A program made the position numbers and the translations under genes. A model generated the notes under the pieces. It saw only the letters and a program-made list of their open reading frames with translations. It had not been told where the DNA came from and did no database searches. Source: Kiloniellales bacterium (GTDB lineage: Bacteria; Pseudomonadota; Alphaproteobacteria; Kiloniellales; JAKSBE01). Taken from it: 11,445 bases of DNA. The stretch covers positions 1 to 11,445 of the forward strand of contig JASJAL010000177.1 in NCBI GenBank assembly GCA_030067055.1, in the 5' to 3' direction. Numbering within the stretch: position 1 is the first letter of the stretch; every line of letters begins with the position of its first letter. Positions 5,023 through 11,445 of the stretch are shown one piece after another.

Positions 5023-8000
5023 TTAACGGTCGCCACGCCCCGACGGCAGCGCGGTCATGTCATCGCTGGGCCGTGAATCGTCGCCATCGCTGTCGAAGAT
5101 GTCGAAGATGCCCCGCAGAAAGCCGGGCGTGAGCGCCGCGAGCGGATTGACGCTGACTTCGGGGTCGTCGCTCGGCCCCTCCACCTCGTAGGTGAATGCA
5201 ATCAGGCCTTCGCCTTCGCCGCCGGTCAGGATGTTGCCGATGATCGGGATGGCCCCGAGGATTCGGTTCAGGAAATAGGCTGGCACGACCGTGCCCTCGA
5301 CATCGATCCAGCCGCGTCCGAGATCCACCTCGCCCTGCGTGGTGATTCCGAGCGAGGTGCCGTAAACGCGAAGCAGTTCCGTCGAAAGGCGATCTTCCTC
5401 GTAGGTAAAGTCGCCGGTCACCCGGTCGAAGACGAGACCCTCACCACCGAGGGATTCGAGAATCCCGGTCAGCGAAGCCACGGTCAGCACCTTGGCCAAA
5501 ATCGGCGCGTCATAGACCCGAAATCCGTCGGCCTCGATCCGGCCTTTGATCGGACTGGCAGGGTCCGGGCTTTCGGTTTCACCCGTGACCTCCAGCTTGC
5601 CGCCGTCGATGCTGGGTTCGATGGCGAGAGCGCGGAGAATTGCGCCCAGATCGCGAGACCGCACCGCCAAACGGCGAGTGCCGTCCTCGACTGGAACCAA
5701 ACGCAAGTTAAGCGTCACCGGGCCTCGATCCGCCTCCGCTTCCGAATCCCCATAGCTCTCCTCGGGTGCCTCGCCGAACCTGCCGCCAAACGCGTTTGAC
5801 TTCGCGCGCGGCTCGGGCGGGGGCGGTGCTTTCGGATGGCGGGCGAGGATCTCGGGAACCTGGCCGTCGATTTCCATTCTGTCCCAGCCGCCCTCGGCGC
5901 GCACCAGCCGAAGCCGGACGTTCTCCAAGTACTCTTCCGGCCCGAAGTAAACCCGATCGAGCCATTTGGCCTTGATGTCGAAGGGCTGCACAGCCGGCGG
6001 CGCCTCGCCTTTTGCAACCTCGGCGGGCTGCTCTTCGGCAGCTGGCTCCAGGTCTTCCGGGCCCTCGGACTCATCGTTGAGACGAGGGCTGAGATCGATT
6101 GTCCCGGTGCCCAGATCCACCTGAAGCACCTCACCACCTTCTCTGACGACAACATTTGAGAGCCGGGTTCGCCCGACTGCCAGTTCCTTCAGATTCACGG
6201 TTATGATTTTGCGGTCATTCGGGTCGACGGCCACGCTGCCGGCGCCTTGCAAGTCACCGGCATCGATACGAAAAGTCTCGACTCTGTCCAGGACTCCCTT
6301 GTCGAAGACCACCGTTGCTGTCGCGGTCGCGTCGGCGCCCGGCCGCTTGCTCCAGCTGAGAATTGGAAAGGTCAGCCTCGCCAGGCGCAGATTAGAACTG
6401 GCCTCAACCCTGGTCAGATCGTTGCGATCGACGGTGACGACAACCTGGGTCACGGAGGGCCCCTCGATATAGGGAACCACGTCGACGCCGAAGGACGCCC
6501 AGTCCGCGACCTCGACCCGCGGCACCCTGGCAGCAATCCGCGAACTGATCAGGCTGTCCGAGCTGAAGAACTCCTGCCAGTCGAGCGTCATGCCGAGGTC
6601 GTCGAGGCGAATTGGGCCGCTGATCTGCATGCTCTTGGTGTCGAGAACGAGTTGCAGCCGGGGCGCGCTCAAGCTCTTGTCGAGCAGGATCCCCTCGACG
6701 CTGACATCGGTCAGGGTCGCTTCCGTTTCGACCCGGATCTCATCCACGGAAAGATCAGACTCAAGCGGAAAACTCAGGCGCAGCCGGCCGTCGGATTTCC
6801 CGGAGGCCTTGGCGGGTTCGATGCCCATGCTGCTGAGCAGGTCAAGGCGCTCGTGATCGAGCAACTCCAGTTTCTCGCGGAGCGGCCCCACCACCTTGAT
6901 GTCGATGTCGATGTCTTGATCCACGACGTCGAGACCGGTGATCGTGATCTCACCCTCTGGAACGGCTATGTCGCCAAGCCTGCCGCCTTTGGGATGAAGG
7001 ACGAACTCCTTGGCATTGAAGGTGGCCTCACCGCTGATTTCGGTCACCGGCGGGAGTGGTCTCAGGTAATGCACCGAAAGATCGCTATAGGTCAGCCGAC
7101 CGAAGACTTCTCGTGCCCGCACCTCCTGCTCGGCGTCGTCCGGAATCAAGATGTCGAGGTTGATTTCGGCGGTGTCGGCCAGTCCATTGCGGATGTTCTC
7201 AGTGACCCAAGACCTCGCATTGGTGCTGAGGCCCAAGGGCCAGTAGCTGGCCAGATCGTCCAGCGCGATCGCCTGACTGGTTGCCCGGGCCTTGATGACA
7301 ACGCCGTCGCTCTGAAGCTCGGCGCTGCCGACCAAGCCGACCTGCGGGCCCAGGTCGGATTCACTGCCGAGGGACAAGGTCGCGTCCTCGATCCGCATCT
7401 TATCGCCCGCACCGTCGAAGACCCCGCGGGCCCTGAAGGATCGCACCGGCAACGGCGCCGGCCAGAGGTCCGAGATGGCAATCTGACCGGGCCCGCCAGA
7501 AACGTCGAATCCGAGGTTGGTGACATGGCCCTGCGCGTTGAAGGCGGAGATCAAGGTCCCCTTCATGGCCACGTCCACACCGGCGAGCGTGCTGAGGTCC
7601 GGCGACAGGAGGGCGAGATCGGAAAGCAGCACCTCATCGACATTGACCACCAGGTCCAGGCGCTGGGATGCACGGTGAAAGGAGAAAGCGCCGCGCACGC
7701 CGGAAATCTCCTTGGGTTCAGCGATATCGAGTGAAAGCTCGCCCGCGAGTCCCGTAGGACCACGACGAATCCCAATGTTGGTCGACTTGGCCCACCAGTC
7801 GACGCCCGCTTGCTCGTCGCGAACCAGCAACTGGCCGTCGAGGATATTGAGCTCGCGCAGATAGGACATGACCCTGCTCGGATCGCGCTCCGCCTGCAAT
7901 TCGGCCAGCAGTTCAGGGATAATCCCGGCGAGTTCCGGAGCCGCCTCCTCTGGCGCCGGTTCCGCCGAGTCGCCGTCTCCGAAATGGAAACTGCCGTCGG

Positions 8001-8385
8001 CCTTCCGGAGCACGGTGATTCGAGCCCCGACAATAGCGACGCGGGTCGGGGCCAGGGTGCCCGAAAGCAGCGCGGTCAAACTGAAACCGATCTCGACGTC
8101 CGGCAGCGACAGGATGGGCCGGCCTTCCTGGTCGCGCACGTTCACATCGAGGGCTCTCAGGTCGAGGTCGCCTTCCTCCTTGTCCCAAGTCAGCACGGTG
8201 CTCGTGACGCGCACATTGACGCCGCGATCGGGGTCGGAGAAGCCAGCCTCCAGATAGGGTGTCAGGAAATCGAGGGTCACGGGCCCGCTGGACAGGCGCC
8301 ATATCAGCAAGCCGACCACGACCGCCGCGGTGGCGACGACACCTAGCAGGATCTCCAGGCCGATCTTAGCGCTTCGTTTCAGCAA
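5023..8385 (-). CDS. AsmA/YhdP-like envelope protein (DUF3971 and AsmA-like C-terminal region)
   Basis: A 1120-residue protein with one N-terminal membrane segment (about residues 8-29) after a short basic stretch, so most of it should lie in the periplasm anchored to the inner membrane. Long alternating beta-type sequence follows. SYWPLGLSTNARSWVTENI (380-398) matches the middle of DUF3971. GTVVPAYFLNRILGAIPIIG with GGEGEGLIAFTYEV and SVNPLAAL (1031-1054 and about 1055-1085) is the family's C-terminal hallmark. E. coli relatives YhdP and TamB are implicated in phospholipid transport to the outer membrane, and I infer a similar role. Pro/Glu/Ala-rich linkers at about 771-800 and 850-888 separate the core from the C-terminal domain, and an Asp-rich tail ends the protein. 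The start is TTG at 8385, straight after an in-frame TAA, with a weak GAGG about 11 bases upstream. No other start precedes the membrane segment. It diverges from glnE by about 97 bases. Confidence 0.88.
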   Translation of the reverse strand: MLKRSAKIGLEILLGVVATAAVVVGLLIWRLSSGPVTLDFLTPYLEAGFSDPDRGVNVRVTSTVLTWDKEEGDLDLRALDVNVRDQEGRPILSLPDVEIGFSLTALLSGTLAPTRVAIVGARITVLRKADGSFHFGDGDSAEPAPEEAAPELAGIIPELLAELQAERDPSRVMSYLRELNILDGQLLVRDEQAGVDWWAKSTNIGIRRGPTGLAGELSLDIAEPKEISGVRGAFSFHRASQRLDLVVNVDEVLLSDLALLSPDLSTLAGVDVAMKGTLISAFNAQGHVTNLGFDVSGGPGQIAISDLWPAPLPVRSFRARGVFDGAGDKMRIEDATLSLGSESDLGPQVGLVGSAELQSDGVVIKARATSQAIALDDLASYWPLGLSTNARSWVTENIRNGLADTAEINLDILIPDDAEQEVRAREVFGRLTYSDLSVHYLRPLPPVTEISGEATFNAKEFVLHPKGGRLGDIAVPEGEITITGLDVVDQDIDIDIKVVGPLREKLELLDHERLDLLSSMGIEPAKASGKSDGRLRLSFPLESDLSVDEIRVETEATLTDVSVEGILLDKSLSAPRLQLVLDTKSMQISGPIRLDDLGMTLDWQEFFSSDSLISSRIAARVPRVEVADWASFGVDVVPYIEGPSVTQVVVTVDRNDLTRVEASSNLRLARLTFPILSWSKRPGADATATATVVFDKGVLDRVETFRIDAGDLQGAGSVAVDPNDRKIITVNLKELAVGRTRLSNVVVREGGEVLQVDLGTGTIDLSPRLNDESEGPEDLEPAAEEQPAEVAKGEAPPAVQPFDIKAKWLDRVYFGPEEYLENVRLRLVRAEGGWDRMEIDGQVPEILARHPKAPPPPEPRAKSNAFGGRFGEAPEESYGDSEAEADRGPVTLNLRLVPVEDGTRRLAVRSRDLGAILRALAIEPSIDGGKLEVTGETESPDPASPIKGRIEADGFRVYDAPILAKVLTVASLTGILESLGGEGLVFDRVTGDFTYEEDRLSTELLRVYGTSLGITTQGEVDLGRGWIDVEGTVVPAYFLNRILGAIPIIGNILTGGEGEGLIAFTYEVEGPSDDPEVSVNPLAALTPGFLRGIFDIFDSDGDDSRPSDDMTALPSGRGDR

Positions 8386-8482
8386 TTACGGCTTCGCCTC
8401 ATCCCTTTGCCGACCGACACAGACCGGTCCTTGACCGCCGACGGGGCGGCACGCAGTGTTGCCCGAAACCGGATCGTAGCGG
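8386..8482. promoter_or_regulatory. Divergent AsmA-like/glnE intergenic region
   Basis: A 97-base gap that must hold promoters for both divergent genes. A plus-strand TTGACC at 8431-8436 is a possible -35 for glnE, but 17 bases on only CAGTGT is found, a poor -10. An 8-base palindrome GACCGGTC lies at 8422-8429. No NtrC-type or sigma-54 promoter (GG-N10-GC arrangement with the usual context) was recognised. Confidence 0.3.
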
Positions 8483-11445
8483 GTGACGCGATTGTCTCTA
8501 TTCACGTCCAAGGCCCTACTCCCCGTCCTCGCCCATCCTGAGCGAGCCGAAGCCGGTTGGCAGGATTGGGCCAGCCGACTAACCAAAATGGCAGAGTCCG
8601 GGCGCGCTGAGAAGCTCGGCGAGCAGTCCAAAGACCCCAAGGTTGAGCGACTCATGGGGGCGGTATTCGCCTACAGCCCCTTTCTGAGTCGATGCCTCCT
8701 TCATGATATCGAACTTTTCGAGGCGGTTTTAAGGCATGGGCCGAAGAAACTCTTAGAGGAAACGCTCGAACGACTCAAAGCGGAATTGCAGGATGAGACC
8801 GAGAAATCTGCGGTCGAGGCCGAGCTGCGCCGGGCTAAGCAAAAGGTAGCCCTGATTGTGGCCCTGGCCGATCTTGCCGGCACCTGGACGGTCGACCAGG
8901 TGACCGAAGCCCTGAGCCGCTTCGCGGACCAGGCGGTCGGCCAGGCCCTGGCCTTCCTGCTTCGCCGAGCTGCGGGACGCCAAGAGCTGACCTTGGCGAA
9001 TCCCGATCGCCCCGCGGAGGGTTGTGGCTACGCCGTCCTGGCCTTGGGCAAATTGGGCGCTGGGGAACTGAACTACTCCTCCGATGTCGACTTGATCGCG
9101 ATCTTCGATCCCGAGCAGGCGCCCTACGTCGGCAGTCGCAGCTGCCAGGATTTCTTCGTCCGTCTGACCCGCGACCTGGTTCAGATGCTGAGCGAGCGGA
9201 CGGCCCAGGGCTATGTCTTCCGGACCGACCTCAGACTGCGGCCGGATCCGGCGGCGATGCCACTGGCGATCTCGATCACGGCCGCCGAGACCTACTACGA
9301 GAGCCTGGGCCAGAACTGGGAACGGGCGGCGATGATCAAGGCGCGGCCGATTGCCGGAGATCCGGCCCTGGGTCGCGAGATCATGGCGATCCTGCGGCCT
9401 TTCGTCTGGCGCCGGAACCTGGACTTCTGGGCGATCCAGGACATCCACTCGATCAAGCGCCAGATCAACGCCCAGCGCGGCGGCGGCGAGGTCGCAATTC
9501 TGGGCCACAACGTCAAGCTGGGACGTGGCGGCATCCGGGAGATCGAGTTCTTCGCCCAGACCCAGCAGCTGATCTACGGCGGCCGCGCGGCGGCGTTGCG
9601 CCAGCCGCGCACGGCCGATGCCCTGGCCGCCTTGGTCGATGCCGGCCGCTTGGAGGCCGAGACGGCAAAAGACCTGACCGCGGCCTATCGCTACCTCCGC
9701 CGGCTCGAGCACCGCCTGCAAATGGTTGCAGACCAGCAGACACACCAGCTGCCCACGGACCCCGAGCAGCTCGAGGCTCTGGCCGCCTTCCTCGGCTACG
9801 ACGATCCGGAAAACTTCCGGCAAGAGCTGCTGGCCCATCTGCGCTGTGTCGAGGAGCACTACGCCGCGCTATTCGAGGAGGCGCCGGCCCTCTCCGGGCC
9901 CGGCAACCTGGTGTTCACCGGCAACGAGCCGGACCCGGATACGGTCTCGACCCTCGAGGGGATGGGGTTCACGGCGGGCGATCAGGTCATCCACCTGATC
10001 AGCGGCTGGCACCACGGCCGCTACCGCGCCACCCGCAGCAAGCGCAGCCGGGAGATCCTGACCGAGATCATGCCGACCCTGCTGGAATCCTTGGCGGCGA
10101 CCGCGCAACCGGACCAGGCCCTGCGCCGCTTCGACACATTCCTCCAGGGCCTGCCGGCCGGGGTCCAGCTGTTTTCGATGCTCCACGCAAATCCGGGCCT
10201 GCTACGGTTGCTGGCCGCCATCATGGGCAGCGCCCCAGCCCTGGCGGAGCAGCTGAGCCGCCGGCCCGGGCTCCTGGACGCCGTGCTCTCCCCGGATTTC
10301 CTCGAGCCCCTGCCTGACGTCGGGGCACTGGAACCGCAGCTCGACCAGGCGCTTCGGGAAGGGCGCGACTTCCAGGACATCCTCGAGCTCTCGCGCCGCT
10401 GGGCCAACGACCGCAAGTTCCAGGTCGGGGTTCACCTGCTCGACCGGATCAGCGACGCCGACGACTGCGCGACCGCGCTGACCGCCATCGCCGAAACCAC
10501 GATGAAGGGGCTCTTTCCGGCCGTGCTGGCCGAGTTCGAGGCGGCCCATGGAACCTTGCCGGGCTCCGGGCTGGCGGTGATTGCCCTGGGCAAGCTCGGC
10601 GGTCGGGAGATGACCGTCACCTCGGATCTGGACCTGGTGTTCCTCTACGACGGGCCGGAGGACACGACCCAGTCCGACGGGGCCAAGCCCCTGGCGCCCA
10701 GCGTCTACTACGCCCGCCTGGCGCAACGCTTCATCAACGCCCTGTCGGCGCCGACCGGCGAGGGCCGGCTCTACGAGATCGACATGCGCCTGCGGCCCTC
10801 GGGCAACGCCGGGCCGATTGCCACGACCCTGCCCGGCTTCGTCAAGTACCAGCGCAACCAGGCTTGGACCTGGGAGCATATGGCCTTGACCCGGGCCCGG
10901 ACGATCATCGGGACCGCGGATTTCCTGGGGCAGATCCAGACGGCGATTTCGGACCTGCTGGCCAGCGAACGGAATCCGGACAAGCTGGTCGGGGACATTG
11001 CCGAAATGCGGGCCCGGGTCGCCCGCGAGCACCGGTCGGGCGGCTTCTGGGACATCAAGCAAAGGCCCGGCGGCCTGGTCGACCTGGAGTTCCTGGTCCA
11101 GTACTGGCAGCTGCGCCACGCCCACGGGCACCCAGAGGTCCTCGACCCGAGCACCGCAGCTGCACTACAGAAGCTCGCCGCGGCCGGAATCTTGAAACCC
11201 GACAATGCCGAAGCCCTGGCCCAGGCGGCCGGCTTGCTGCGGCACCTGCAGGCCATCCTGCGCTTGACGGTGGGCCAGGACTTCGACGAAGCCCAGGCGC
11301 CGGAAGGCCTCAAGGTGAGACTGGCCGCAGCCGGCAACTGCGCCGACTTTGCCACTTTGAAAGATCGCCTGGACGCCGCCACGTCCACGATCCACCAAGT
11401 ATTTCGCGAGGTCATCGAAGAGCCTGGCGGACGCGTAGACAGTGA
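8483..11445 (+). CDS. glnE: Bifunctional glutamine synthetase adenylyltransferase/adenylyl-removing enzyme GlnE (3' end outside window)
   Basis: Adjusts nitrogen assimilation by adding AMP to, and removing it from, glutamine synthetase, normally under PII control. The frame is open from an in-frame TAG at 8477 to the last base, giving 987 codons; E. coli GlnE has 946, so the stop should be close. Two nucleotidyltransferase domains are clear. The N-terminal one has GKLGAGELNYSSDVDL with metal ligands Asp201 and Asp203, plus HNVKLGRGGIREIEF (342-356). The C-terminal one has GKLGGREMTVTSDLDL with Asp715 and Asp717, plus RPGGLVDLEF (861-870). In E. coli the N-terminal half deadenylylates and the C-terminal half adenylylates. 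Both carry intact motifs. The start is uncertain: GTG at 8483 is the first possible, while TTG at 8492 has GGTGA 5 bases upstream. The first ATG (8588) would remove a segment that looks coding. The first 130 or so codons look less GC-biased than the rest. Confidence 0.95.
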   Translation, partial: MTRLSLFTSKALLPVLAHPERAEAGWQDWASRLTKMAESGRAEKLGEQSKDPKVERLMGAVFAYSPFLSRCLLHDIELFEAVLRHGPKKLLEETLERLKAELQDETEKSAVEAELRRAKQKVALIVALADLAGTWTVDQVTEALSRFADQAVGQALAFLLRRAAGRQELTLANPDRPAEGCGYAVLALGKLGAGELNYSSDVDLIAIFDPEQAPYVGSRSCQDFFVRLTRDLVQMLSERTAQGYVFRTDLRLRPDPAAMPLAISITAAETYYESLGQNWERAAMIKARPIAGDPALGREIMAILRPFVWRRNLDFWAIQDIHSIKRQINAQRGGGEVAILGHNVKLGRGGIREIEFFAQTQQLIYGGRAAALRQPRTADALAALVDAGRLEAETAKDLTAAYRYLRRLEHRLQMVADQQTHQLPTDPEQLEALAAFLGYDDPENFRQELLAHLRCVEEHYAALFEEAPALSGPGNLVFTGNEPDPDTVSTLEGMGFTAGDQVIHLISGWHHGRYRATRSKRSREILTEIMPTLLESLAATAQPDQALRRFDTFLQGLPAGVQLFSMLHANPGLLRLLAAIMGSAPALAEQLSRRPGLLDAVLSPDFLEPLPDVGALEPQLDQALREGRDFQDILELSRRWANDRKFQVGVHLLDRISDADDCATALTAIAETTMKGLFPAVLAEFEAAHGTLPGSGLAVIALGKLGGREMTVTSDLDLVFLYDGPEDTTQSDGAKPLAPSVYYARLAQRFINALSAPTGEGRLYEIDMRLRPSGNAGPIATTLPGFVKYQRNQAWTWEHMALTRARTIIGTADFLGQIQTAISDLLASERNPDKLVGDIAEMRARVAREHRSGGFWDIKQRPGGLVDLEFLVQYWQLRHAHGHPEVLDPSTAAALQKLAAAGILKPDNAEALAQAAGLLRHLQAILRLTVGQDFDEAQAPEGLKVRLAAAGNCADFATLKDRLDAATSTIHQVFREVIEEPGGRVDS

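Noticed and set aside
5092..5109. Tandem 9-base repeat GTCGAAGAT
   Set aside because: It encodes the GIFDIFDSD stretch of the AsmA-like protein and is only two units, so it is best explained by coding sequence.
6896..6920. Short GATGTC-type tandem repeats
   Set aside because: They encode an alternating Asp-Ile beta strand in the AsmA-like protein and need no other explanation.
8753..9859. A 368-codon open frame on the minus strand opposite glnE
   Set aside because: glnE is certain from its nucleotidyltransferase motifs. The antisense product looks like mirror-frame composition and has no recognisable domain.
9022..10317. A 431-codon plus-strand frame within glnE
   Set aside because: It is an alternative frame of the glnE coding sequence, highly Pro/Arg/Gly-rich and without motifs.

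Overview
The window looks like a core chromosomal segment of a GC-rich alphaproteobacterium, most likely Rhodospirillales in the broad sense. This placement is an inference from protein sequence style and gene order, not from a search. No tRNA, rRNA, CRISPR array, insertion sequence, integrase or phage gene is visible. There is no gene-free stretch above 300 bases; the longest gap is about 209 bases.

Left part, minus strand (1-2712): four genes run leftward in the order cysE (serine O-acetyltransferase), iscR (Rrf2-family Fe-S sensor regulator), a NifS/IscS-type cysteine desulfurase, and the 5' part of a second desulfurase, iscS, which leaves the window at base 1. Gaps of 36, 37 and 51 bases suggest one operon. 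CysE makes O-acetylserine for cysteine synthesis, the desulfurases take sulfur from cysteine for Fe-S clusters, and IscR probably senses cluster status. In related bacteria such clusters often continue into suf genes, which would lie beyond base 1.

Middle (2713-4986): a divergent control region holds a candidate cysE promoter with an IscR-like dyad over its -35, a perfect inverted repeat over its -10, and a second inverted copy of a 10-base word. On the plus strand follow an alpha/beta hydrolase of a conserved but poorly characterised family, and tyrS (tyrosyl-tRNA synthetase).

Right part (4987-11445): tyrS converges on a 1120-residue AsmA/YhdP-like protein on the minus strand, probably involved in envelope lipid transport or assembly. 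Divergent from it is glnE, the bifunctional glutamine synthetase adenylyltransferase/adenylyl-removing enzyme. glnE is open to the last base of the window and is almost complete at 987 codons.

All genes belong to known families. The most interesting material is regulatory and architectural: cysE heading an iscR operon with two desulfurases, the structured divergent promoter region, the unusual CysE C-terminus, and an in-frame A8 slippery run in tyrS. I see no defence, toxin, secretion or otherwise new multi-gene system.
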